Source of the DNA: SXPK01 sp041168165
GTDB lineage: Bacteria > Planctomycetota > UBA1135 > UBA2386
Assembly: GCA_041168165.1 (NCBI GenBank)
Contig: JBEELK010000266.1
Span: forward strand, 1-5,334
Length of the DNA: 5,334 nucleotides
Direction: 5' to 3'
The notes under the pieces: generated by a model
What the model was told of the DNA's origin: nothing
What the model saw: the letters and a program-made list of their open reading frames with translations, nothing else
The model's database searches: none
Translations under genes and position numbers: made by a program
In this document: positions 1 through 5,334 of the stretch, in pieces
Numbering within the stretch: position 1 is the stretch's first letter
Layout of the letters: the number at the start of each line of letters is the position of its first letter

Positions 1-231
1 CGGCGTGCCCAACTCGGCCATGCGCGCATCGAACACATCCGGCTTGAGGCCGTAGTGCATGCGGCTCGAGCCGAAGAACAGCGTGTCGTATTCCTCGCCG
101 TGCTCCGTGACCCAGTTGACCTTGTTGCGCGACCAACTCCAGAACGGCAACGGCTCGACGTCGTGCAGGTTGGCGACGATGAACGCCATGCCGGCAAGGA
201 ACAGCGAGAGATGCAAAACCCAGCTCTTCAT
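1..231 (-). CDS. Membrane-anchored SGNH-hydrolase-like protein, N-terminal part (runs off left edge)
   Basis: Only the first 77 codons are present; the frame is open to the window edge. Residues 4-20 (WVLHLSLFLAGMAFIVA) form one hydrophobic stretch after a single Lys, which suggests a signal anchor or signal peptide with the rest outside the cytoplasm. At residues 51-57 the sequence LFFGSSR closes a predicted beta strand. It resembles block I of SGNH/GDSL hydrolases, in the GSS form seen in DltD-like proteins and in proteins that accompany MBOAT acyltransferases; the nucleophile would be Ser55 or Ser56. The following text (MHYGLKPDVFDARMAELG) fits the helix after that strand. The ATG at 231 lies 11 bases after the MBOAT stop and has a GAGGG motif upstream, so the two genes are very likely co-transcribed. 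Inferred role: extracytoplasmic partner that transfers or handles acyl groups on a surface glycan. The downstream Asp/His catalytic block is outside the window, so the family call is tentative. Confidence 0.72.
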   Translation of the reverse strand, partial: MKSWVLHLSLFLAGMAFIVANLHDVEPLPFWSWSRNKVNWVTEHGEEYDTLFFGSSRMHYGLKPDVFDARMAELGTP

Positions 232-239
232 CGCGTGCG

Positions 240-244
240 CCCTC
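240..244 (-). promoter_or_regulatory. Ribosome binding site of the SGNH-like gene, overlapping the MBOAT stop codon
   Basis: On the minus strand the MBOAT stop TGA runs directly into GG, giving TGAGGG and then eight bases before the ATG at 231. GAGGG is the clearest Shine-Dalgarno-like motif in front of any gene in this window. Its overlap with the upstream stop suggests translational coupling between the acyltransferase and its neighbour. The motif and spacing are visible; the coupling is inferred. Confidence 0.55.
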
Positions 245-1670
245 AGAACTGGAAGTAGATGAACGGCCGCGCTTCGAGCGGCATGAACGCAAGCGCCAAC
301 GCAGACACGCAACCGAGCAATAGCGTGACCACCGGCGACGGCAGCACGCGGCGGAGCCAGAGGTGCGTGTTGAGGTTCGTCAACACGTGCAACACGAGCA
401 GCGGCACGAGCAGGATCGCAAAGCGCTCCCACATCACGTGCTCAGCCGACCACGACCAAAGCGTCACTTCCTTAGTGCCAGGCGACTCCAAGACGACCCA
501 CGCCTTCGCCATCGTCCATGCTTCGCCAAACGTGCGAGCACGGAAGAAGATCCACGCGAGCATCACCGTGTAGAGCGTGACCAACCGCGATACGAACGGC
601 ATGCGGCCCGCGCCGACGACGCGGATCCACTCCTTGTGCACGACGAGCGCAATGCCGTGGATGGCGCCCCAGATCACGAAGTTCCAGCCGGCGCCATGCC
701 ACAACCCGCCGAGCAACATCGTCAGCATCAGGTTGCGATGTGTGAACCAGCGCGAGCCGCGGTTGCCGCCGAGCGAGATGTAGAGGTAGTCGCGCAACCA
801 CGTCGACAGGCTCATGTGCCAGCGACGCCAGAAGTCCGTGATGCTGGTCGCGAGGTATGGGAAGTTGAAGTTGCGACACAGCTCGTAGCCCAAGAGCCGC
901 GCCGTGCCGATCGCCATGTCGCTGTAGCCCGAGAAGTCGCAGTAGATCTGGATCGAGTAGCAGAACACCGCGATCGCGATCGAGCCCGCCGAGTAGTCCT
1001 GCGGCGCCGCAAACACTTCGTCCGCAGGGCGCGCGATCATGTCGGCGACGACGGACTTCTTGATGAAGCCCGACAAGAACTGGCCGAGCGCCGAGTGCAC
1101 ATCGACGTCTTCGAACTTCCGCTTCACGTCGAGCTGCGGCAAGAACGTCGACGCGCGCACGATGGGGCCAGCGACGAGCTGCGGGAAGAACGTGACGTAG
1201 AGCAAGAAGTCGAGGTAGCCGCGGACCGCCTTCAGCTCCCCGCGGTACACGTCGATCGTGTAGCTCATCGTCTGGAACGTGAAGAAGCTGATGCCCGCTG
1301 GCAGCGTGATCTCCAACGTGACGCGGCTCACCGGCAACCCGAGCCACTCGAAGAAGACGACCGCTGAGTCGACGAAGAAGTTGAAGTACTTAAAGAAGCC
1401 GAGCGTGCCGAGGTTGTAGATCAGGCTGACGAGCAACCACGACTTCGTCTTCTTGCCTGCTGCGCGCGCGTCCTCGATGCGCATCGACACAAACCAGTCA
1501 ACCGTCGCGGCGCCGGCGATCAGGAAGAGGAAGCGCCAGTCCCAGCAGCCGTAGAAGAAGAGGCTCGCGACCAGCAGCCAATGCTTGCGCAGCGCGTTGC
1601 TCTGCAGCGCCCAATGCACCGCGAACACCACGAGGAAGAAGACGAGGAAGCGCGGCTCGGAGAAAATCAT
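243..1670 (-). CDS. MBOAT-family membrane O-acyltransferase (AlgI/DltB-like)
   Basis: A 475-residue polytopic inner-membrane protein, the usual length for AlgI-type MBOATs. The family is known to move acyl (usually acetyl) groups across the membrane to modify exported polysaccharide or cell-wall polymer. Visible signatures in order: many hydrophobic segments from residue 5 on; LPAGISFFTFQTMSYTID at 123-140; FPQLVAGPI at 162-170; CDFSGYSDMAIG at 244-255; FNFPY at 268-272; DFWRRWHMSLSTWLRDYLY at 279-297 with conserved His285; GGLWHGAGWNFVIWGAIHG at 321-339 with the expected catalytic His325; and the C-terminal FIYFQF ending common in AlgI relatives. Both family histidines are intact, so it is probably active. 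The ATG at 1670 gives a normal MBOAT N-terminus (MIFSEPRFL) but has no clear Shine-Dalgarno site. The next gene follows after 11 bases and encodes a likely extracytoplasmic partner. The polymer substrate cannot be read from the sequence: alginate, teichoic acid and peptidoglycan are family precedents, not conclusions. Confidence 0.96.
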   Translation of the reverse strand: MIFSEPRFLVFFLVVFAVHWALQSNALRKHWLLVASLFFYGCWDWRFLFLIAGAATVDWFVSMRIEDARAAGKKTKSWLLVSLIYNLGTLGFFKYFNFFVDSAVVFFEWLGLPVSRVTLEITLPAGISFFTFQTMSYTIDVYRGELKAVRGYLDFLLYVTFFPQLVAGPIVRASTFLPQLDVKRKFEDVDVHSALGQFLSGFIKKSVVADMIARPADEVFAAPQDYSAGSIAIAVFCYSIQIYCDFSGYSDMAIGTARLLGYELCRNFNFPYLATSITDFWRRWHMSLSTWLRDYLYISLGGNRGSRWFTHRNLMLTMLLGGLWHGAGWNFVIWGAIHGIALVVHKEWIRVVGAGRMPFVSRLVTLYTVMLAWIFFRARTFGEAWTMAKAWVVLESPGTKEVTLWSWSAEHVMWERFAILLVPLLVLHVLTNLNTHLWLRRVLPSPVVTLLLGCVSALALAFMPLEARPFIYFQF

Positions 1671-1795
1671 CGCATGCGGGGAGCCGCAAAAGGGCGCGCC
1701 CGAGGACCGAGAAGTCTACAAGCCCCCCGTGCGCCGTGATGCCTTCACGAAAGCAACACGCGTGCAACGCCGTTGCCATCGGCGACGCAGCCCCG
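1671..1795 (-). other. Intergenic leader between photolyase and MBOAT genes
   Basis: This is the longest gap in the window (125 bp) and the likeliest place for a promoter of the MBOAT/SGNH pair, although no convincing -35/-10 pair is visible. It holds several short inverted repeats. Read on the minus strand from the photolyase end, there is GCAAC-GGC-GTTGC soon after the stop, then the ten-base palindrome GGGCGCGCCC (1692-1701) followed by TTTT, then a small hairpin next to the MBOAT start. None has the stem length plus U-tract of a good intrinsic terminator. GGGCGCGCCC-TTTT is the closest, but its stem would be only three pairs. No small ORF with recognisable content was seen. Confidence 0.5.
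1675..1688 (-). repeat. Small hairpin just upstream of the MBOAT start codon
   Basis: The minus strand reads TGCGG-CTCC-CCGCA, a perfect five-pair GC-rich stem with a four-base loop, ending four bases before the ATG at 1670. It covers the place where a Shine-Dalgarno sequence would be, and none is visible there. In mRNA it could affect ribosome access to the MBOAT start. A stem this short can arise by chance in GC-rich DNA. Confidence 0.4.
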
Positions 1796-3262
1796 CTACT
1801 TCGAGAACCGCTCCACGTAGTCGCCCATGTCGAGCTTCTTCACCGTGTTGCCGGACGCCATGTAGCGCAGGACGCCATACACGGGCCGCTCCGGCACCCA
1901 GGGTCGGTCGTAGCGTCCAAACACCCAGCCGATGCCCGAGTAGGAGTTGGGGTCGCGGCCATCGAGCGCGTAGCGGTTGTTGAGCTCGACGAGAATCGCC
2001 CACGCCTCTTCGTGCGTGCGCGACCACTCCATCACCTTCTTGCCCCACAGCATGCGCAGGTAGTTCTGAATCGTCCCTTCACGAACGAGTTGCCGCTGCG
2101 CCGCGTTCCACAGCCCGTCGTGCGTGCTCGCGGTCGCGAACTCCGCCAGCGTGTAGGTGCGCTCGCGTGCGTCCGCCGCGTGCTTGCCCATCGTCGCCTT
2201 GGCCCACTCCGGCAGCGACTCGAAGTCCGCGTAGTCGGCGCGCTGCCAATCCATGTTGAAGCCCAGCTCGCGCCACGTGACGAGCTCGTCGAGGAACCCA
2301 TCGGCGGCCTCGCTCATGCCGTACCAACCGCGCGCGCCGTCGACCTTCTCGCGCATCTTGGCGGTCGACCACTCTTCCTTCTTCGCGACGCCGGCGAAGA
2401 CCTGATGCACGCCGACGTGGCCGAAGTGCAAGTGCGCCGAGAGTCCGCTCGCCGAGTCCGCCGCGGGATGGCTGCGATCGCCGTAGCGCGCGAGCTTCTC
2501 GGCGAGGAACGCGCGCAGCCGTTCGCCGCCCGCGACGGGACCGCCGCGCATCGACTCGACCGGCTCCACCTCATGGTCGATCGGCAGTTTCGACAACGCC
2601 TTGCTGTCGCACGCAAGCAACGCATCGCTCGCAGCGGGCCACTTCGCCGCGATCGCATCGGAAATGCGCGCGCCCTTGCACGCATCGGGGCGCAGCGGAT
2701 CGCCGATTGGGAACTGCTGCAGGTGCGGCGCGAGCGTTCGCTGCAAGAAGCGGCGGAAGTCCACCGCGCGACCAAACACCTTGTCCGCCGCGCGCAACGG
2801 CAGCAGCCCATTGGCGTCAACTTGCTCGAACCGCGTCGTCGCCTTCGCTGCGGCCGCAGCGACCATGCGCGGCAAGAAGAAGCACGGATACTCGTCGGCG
2901 ACAACGACTGCAGCGCGCTCGGACAGTGCCGCCAGCAGGCCGCGGCCAGCGCCCTTCTTGGGCTCTACGTACGGCAGGTAGGCCACGCCCGCTTCGGCGA
3001 AGTCCTTCTGGTTGTCGCGCATGCCCTGCAGCACGAATGCGTGCAGTCGATCGCTCGCCCACTGGTAGTCGCAGCGCAGCGCCTCGAGCACGACCAATGG
3101 CTTGCCGAGTTGTTGGCACCACTCAACCGCGCGCTGCAGTCCGAAGTTGGCGCGTCGCCGCCGCTGCGCCGTCATCCAGTAGAGGACGTAGTCGCTGTCG
3201 CTGCGCACAGGCAGGTCGTTCAGCGCTTGGATGCGAATCTCGGGAACGCGCGAGTTGGTCAC
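1796..3262 (-). CDS. phr: Class II CPD photolyase (deoxyribodipyrimidine photo-lyase)
   Basis: FAD-dependent light-driven repair enzyme for cyclobutane pyrimidine dimers in DNA; cytoplasmic. The 488 residues match a full-length class II enzyme. The N-terminal antenna/Rossmann-like domain starts at YVLYWMTAQRR (25-35) and continues through NFGLQRAVEW, KPLVVLEALR and DEYPCFFLPRM (123-133). The C-terminal FAD domain holds SGLSAHLHFGHVG (272-284), TWRELGFN (329-336), LWNAAQ (384-389), YLRMLWGKKVMEW (401-413) and NNRYALDGRDPNSYSGIGW (428-446), the class II hallmark region. Trp385, Trp406 and Trp413 have the same 21- and 7-residue spacing as the electron-transfer triad W360/W381/W388 known from Methanosarcina mazei class II photolyase. 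Asn428 matches its flavin-contacting Asn403. The GTG at 3262 gives VTNSRVPEIRIQALNDLPVR, a typical leader for this subgroup, but it lacks a clear Shine-Dalgarno site. The frame stays open upstream to 3661, where it runs into the regulator gene, so a longer form starting from a rare codon is not excluded. The gene follows the regulator by 86 bp on the same strand and may be co-transcribed with it. Confidence 0.95.
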   Translation of the reverse strand: MTNSRVPEIRIQALNDLPVRSDSDYVLYWMTAQRRRRANFGLQRAVEWCQQLGKPLVVLEALRCDYQWASDRLHAFVLQGMRDNQKDFAEAGVAYLPYVEPKKGAGRGLLAALSERAAVVVADEYPCFFLPRMVAAAAAKATTRFEQVDANGLLPLRAADKVFGRAVDFRRFLQRTLAPHLQQFPIGDPLRPDACKGARISDAIAAKWPAASDALLACDSKALSKLPIDHEVEPVESMRGGPVAGGERLRAFLAEKLARYGDRSHPAADSASGLSAHLHFGHVGVHQVFAGVAKKEEWSTAKMREKVDGARGWYGMSEAADGFLDELVTWRELGFNMDWQRADYADFESLPEWAKATMGKHAADARERTYTLAEFATASTHDGLWNAAQRQLVREGTIQNYLRMLWGKKVMEWSRTHEEAWAILVELNNRYALDGRDPNSYSGIGWVFGRYDRPWVPERPVYGVLRYMASGNTVKKLDMGDYVERFSK

Positions 3263-3320
3263 TGGATCACGGTAGCGGTGGCGGTGAGCTTCGCCGTTCG
3301 AAGAATGCGTCGCTGTGGAT

Positions 3321-3342
3321 CCAAGCTCCTGCGCGAGCTTGG
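3321..3342 (-). repeat. Perfect 8-bp inverted repeat (hairpin or operator) between regulator and photolyase genes
   Basis: The sequence is CCAAGCTC, a six-base spacer, then GAGCTTGG: a perfect dyad of eight pairs. On the minus strand it begins six bases after the regulator's TGA and lies about 60 bases before the photolyase GTG. As RNA it makes a stable stem but is followed by ATCCACAGCG, not a T-run, so it is not a standard intrinsic terminator. As DNA, a dyad this size next to a helix-turn-helix gene could be an operator, perhaps for the regulator itself. It could also be a processing or stability element in a shared mRNA. The repeat is plain to see; every role given is inference. Confidence 0.6.
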
Positions 3343-3348
3343 CGACCG

Positions 3349-4143
3349 TCAGTCCGAGAGCGCCGATTCGCGCGCGCGCAGCCCGTCCGCGATGAGCTCG
3401 ACCACTTCGTCGACGCTGCGTCCCGACGTGTCGACCACGAGGTCCGCGAGTCGGTAGTAGGGCTCGCGCTCCGCGAGGATGCGGCGCAAGTCCGCGAACG
3501 CGCGCTCGTTGTCCGCCATCGGCCGCGTGTCGCCTTGCTGCAGCACGCGCTGCCAGTGGTCCTTCGGCTCGGCGCGCAGCCACACCGTTGTCGTCCGCGC
3601 GCGCAACGCCGCCAGTGACGCAGGCTCGGTCACGACGCCGCCGCCGACCGCGAGCACGCACGGCTCGTCGCTCGCGAGCAGTTGTTCCAACGCCGCGCGC
3701 TCCGCCTGTCTGTAGTAGGACTCGCCGTGCATCACGAAGAGCTCGGACAAGCGAAGGCCCGTCGCCGCCTCGATGCGCACATCGAGTTCGATGAACGGCC
3801 TGCCGAGTCGCTGCGCGAGCCGCGGGCCGACCGTGCTCTTGCCCGCGCCGCGAAGGCCCAGCAGCGCAACGTGCCGCGCGCGCGGCTGCGCATCGCCGGA
3901 GCCGAGTTCGCCGATCGCGCCCGCGATCAGGTCGACGAGTTGCATGTCGAACGCTTCCGCGAGCGCGAGCAGCTTGAGCAACGACGGATTGGCTTCGCCT
4001 TGTTCGACGTCAGCCAAGAAGCGCTCGCTCATGCCCGTTCGCTCGGACAGTTCGCGCCGACTCCATGCGCGCTGTTTGCGCAGCGAGCGCACGGCGGCGC
4101 CGAGTCTCTGGAGCAACGGATGTTCGCGCACGAAGCGCGGCAC
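3349..4143 (-). CDS. XRE-family regulator fused to a shikimate-kinase-like domain (BoxR/BzdR-type)
   Basis: A 264-residue two-domain protein. Residues 11-75 are an XRE/Cro-type helix-turn-helix (LGAAVRSLRKQRAWSRREL, then GMSERFLADVEQGEANPSLLKL). Residues 90-255 are a shikimate-kinase fold: P-loop GLRGAGKS (96-103), FIELDVRIE with Asp121, YYRQAE with Arg145, VGGGV (166-170), the lid GDTRPM with Arg207, and RREPYYRLAD with Arg226. These fit the ATP- and shikimate-binding positions of true shikimate kinases, so the pocket looks intact. The same architecture and the GDTRPMADN..DLRRILAEREPYY segment occur in BoxR and BzdR, regulators of aerobic and anaerobic benzoate degradation that sense benzoyl-CoA through this domain. 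No benzoate gene is visible here. It could sense another CoA thioester or shikimate-pathway compound, or still act as a kinase. GTG at 4143 is chosen because it leaves a compact N-terminal arm; in-frame TTG 4158, GTG 4131 and CTG 4182 are alternatives, and none has a strong Shine-Dalgarno site. It lies 35 bp after the epimerase gene. Confidence 0.9.
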   Translation of the reverse strand: MPRFVREHPLLQRLGAAVRSLRKQRAWSRRELSERTGMSERFLADVEQGEANPSLLKLLALAEAFDMQLVDLIAGAIGELGSGDAQPRARHVALLGLRGAGKSTVGPRLAQRLGRPFIELDVRIEAATGLRLSELFVMHGESYYRQAERAALEQLLASDEPCVLAVGGGVVTEPASLAALRARTTTVWLRAEPKDHWQRVLQQGDTRPMADNERAFADLRRILAEREPYYRLADLVVDTSGRSVDEVVELIADGLRARESALSD

Positions 4144-4147
4144 GATA

Positions 4148-4172
4148 GCGAGCGACAAGCCGCCGCGCTCGC
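4148..4172 (-). repeat. Inverted repeat in the epimerase-regulator junction
   Basis: GCGAGCG (4148-4154) pairs perfectly with CGCTCGC (4166-4172) across an 11-base loop. The stem fills most of the 35-bp gap and ends four bases before the chosen GTG start at 4143, so in mRNA it would cover the ribosome-binding region of the regulator. It has no T-run and is not a standard terminator. In such GC-rich DNA a seven-pair stem may be accidental. Confidence 0.4.
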
Positions 4173-4178
4173 GCGATG

Positions 4179-5285
4179 TCAGCGCGCGGCAAAGCGAAGC
4201 CGCAGCACATCCACGATGCGCCGCGCCGCGTCGCCTTCGCCATACGGGTAGCGCGGCTGCGCCATCGCCGCATACGCGCTCGCATCGTCGAGCAATCGAC
4301 TCGCGGCAGCGACGATGCGCTCTTCGTCTGTGCCGACGATCTGCGAAGCGCCGCACGCGACGCCTTCTGGCCGTTCGGTCACGTCGCGCAGCACCAACAC
4401 GGGCTTGCCGAGCGCCGGAGCCTCTTCTTGCAGGCCGCCGCTATCGGTCATCACGAACGCGCATGCGCGCATCGCCGCGACCATCTCGGGATGCGCGAGC
4501 GGCTCGCACAAGCGCACCGCGGCACAACCGCCGAGTTCCTGCATCGCGGCATCGCGCGCGTCTGGATTGAGGTGCAACGGAAACAGGACTTCGACGTCGC
4601 CGCGCTCCGCGATGCGACGCACCGCGCGACAGACAGATCGCAACCGAAGGCCGAAGTGCTCGCGGCGATGCGCCGTGACGATGACGAGCCGACGTCCGCC
4701 CGTCGGCGCAAACGCGCTCGCGCTGGCAGCGCCGTCCGCGATGCGCAGCGCGTCGATCGCGGTGTTGCCGACCACGTGCACGCTGCCGGCTTCGATCCCT
4801 TCGCGCAGCAGATTGGCGCGCGCGCCGTCGGTCGGCGCAAAGTGCAGCGAAGCCAGCCGCGCGATCAGTTGGCGATTGTGCTCCTCGGGGAAGGGTTGCG
4901 CGCGATCGCCGCTGCGCAACCCAGCCTCGACATGCGCCACCGGCGTCTTGCGAAACGCGCAGGCCATCGCCACCGCGAACGCAGTCGTCGTGTCGCCTTG
5001 CACGAGCACGAGGTCGGGCCGTTCTTGCACGAGCACGGGATCGGTCGCGGTCAGTAAGCGCGCGCACAAGTGCGAGAGCGACTGGCCCGTCCGCATCACG
5101 TCGAGTTCGCGATCCACGTTCACGCCGAATGCGCGCAACGCGGGCTCCACGAGATGGCGATGCTGCGAGGTCGATAGCACGCGAACGAGCGCCCACGGCT
5201 CCTGTTGCAGCGCGAGCGCAACGGGCGCGAGCTTGATCGCTTCGGGCCGCGTGCCGATCGCCAGCAGGATCTGTCGCTCGCTCAT
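4179..5285 (-). CDS. wecB: UDP-N-acetylglucosamine 2-epimerase, non-hydrolysing
   Basis: Cytoplasmic enzyme that interconverts UDP-GlcNAc and UDP-ManNAc, the first step towards ManNAc or ManNAcA in capsule, O-antigen or enterobacterial-common-antigen-like glycans. The 368 residues match the usual family length and the GT-B-like two-domain fold. Motifs in order: GTRPEAIK (11-18), VQGDTTT (95-101) with Asp98, HVEAGLRSGD (118-127) with Glu120, PFPEEHNRQL (131-140), VVGNTAIDAL (171-180), VTAHRREHFG (203-212) with His206, PLHLNP (236-241), DSGGLQEEAPALGKPVLVLRD (281-301), TERPEG (303-308) and YPYGEGDAARRIVD (346-359). Asp98, Glu120 and His206 correspond to the catalytic or ligand-binding residues known as D95, E117 and H213 in E. 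coli WecB, so the enzyme should be active. ATG 5285 is chosen because it puts GTRPEA near residue 11, as in relatives; an in-frame GTG at 5309 would add eight residues. The ATG lies in ATGA, which suggests overlap with an upstream gene. The final UDP-sugar product is not shown here, as no dehydrogenase (WecC) is in view. Confidence 0.96.
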   Translation of the reverse strand: MSERQILLAIGTRPEAIKLAPVALALQQEPWALVRVLSTSQHRHLVEPALRAFGVNVDRELDVMRTGQSLSHLCARLLTATDPVLVQERPDLVLVQGDTTTAFAVAMACAFRKTPVAHVEAGLRSGDRAQPFPEEHNRQLIARLASLHFAPTDGARANLLREGIEAGSVHVVGNTAIDALRIADGAASASAFAPTGGRRLVIVTAHRREHFGLRLRSVCRAVRRIAERGDVEVLFPLHLNPDARDAAMQELGGCAAVRLCEPLAHPEMVAAMRACAFVMTDSGGLQEEAPALGKPVLVLRDVTERPEGVACGASQIVGTDEERIVAAASRLLDDASAYAAMAQPRYPYGEGDAARRIVDVLRLRFAAR

Positions 5286-5334
5286 GGGTCGCGCAGGATG
5301 GACGCGCACCGCGATCGCGGCAACGCGGAAGTCC
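5286..5334 (-). other. Upstream edge, possible 3' end of a preceding gene
   Basis: These 49 bases are open in all three minus-strand frames. One frame would end at a TGA at 5284-5282 that shares ATGA with the epimerase start, giving a C-terminal tail of ...SRCASILRDP. The epimerase frame itself also stays open to the edge (...FRVAAIAVRVHPARP before Met1). The stretch is too short to identify a product or to choose a frame. Confidence 0.25.

Noticed and set aside
363..1367. A 334-codon open frame on the plus strand, antisense to the MBOAT gene
   Set aside because: Its composition is dominated by Arg, Glu, Asp and His with no motif, and it mirrors the third-position GC bias of the MBOAT coding strand.
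1692..1701. GGGCGCGCCC followed by TTTT as an intrinsic terminator
   Set aside because: As a hairpin it forms only about three pairs around a four-base loop, and the T-run is just four bases. It is also close to the MBOAT start, where a terminator would be misplaced.
1736..3457. A 573-codon open frame on the plus strand, antisense to the photolyase gene
   Set aside because: The translation is low in complexity, rich in Arg, Ala, Val and His, and shows no fold or motif. The minus strand here encodes an unmistakable class II photolyase. Long antisense frames are expected from codon bias in GC-rich genes.
3263..3661. Upstream extension of the photolyase frame, giving a 621-residue protein
   Set aside because: Most of the extension is Arg/Ala-rich sequence overlapping the shikimate-kinase domain in another frame, and class II photolyases normally start close to the GTG at 3262.
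3349..4143. Annotation as a plain aroK shikimate kinase
   Set aside because: The clear N-terminal XRE helix-turn-helix and the BoxR-like lid region point to a regulator-type fusion. Kinase activity is left open in the findings but is not the primary call.
4183..4356. Upstream extension of the regulator frame into the epimerase gene
   Set aside because: The added residues are Arg-rich without motif and overlap the conserved C-terminus of the epimerase (YPYGEGDAARRIVD), so they are a shadow.

Overview
The window is GC-rich bacterial DNA with four complete genes and one gene cut by the left edge. All are on the minus strand, so transcription runs from position 5334 towards 1. Coding density is high and the gaps are short (11 to 125 bp). 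There is no RNA gene, mobile element, CRISPR array or recognisable phage signature. The lineage cannot be fixed from this window. A class II photolyase, a BoxR-type regulator with a shikimate kinase domain, an AlgI-type O-acyltransferase and mostly weak Shine-Dalgarno sites would fit a Myxococcota-, Planctomycetota- or proteobacteria-like genome, but this is only a suggestion.

In transcription order: (1) a non-hydrolysing UDP-GlcNAc 2-epimerase (WecB family, 5285-4179), which makes UDP-ManNAc for surface polysaccharide. Its ATG sits in an ATGA that could overlap the stop of a gene beyond the right edge. (2) An XRE-type helix-turn-helix domain fused to a shikimate-kinase-like domain (4143-3349), the architecture of the benzoyl-CoA-responsive regulators BoxR and BzdR. 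(3) A class II CPD photolyase (3262-1796). (4) After the longest gap (125 bp), an MBOAT-family membrane O-acyltransferase of the AlgI type (1670-243). (5) Eleven bases later, the N-terminus of a membrane-anchored SGNH-hydrolase-like protein (231 to beyond 1).

Genes 4 and 5 look like a two-gene unit for O-acetylation of an extracytoplasmic glycan, comparable in logic to AlgI with AlgJ/AlgX or DltB with DltD. The epimerase could supply a sugar for the same surface glycan, but the photolyase and the regulator between them show no obvious link to that. The gene I would look at most closely is the regulator: it keeps the residues expected for nucleotide and shikimate binding, yet no aromatic-degradation gene lies beside it here. 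I did not find a convincing new multi-gene system. The remaining observations are inverted repeats at the gene junctions and start-codon ambiguities.
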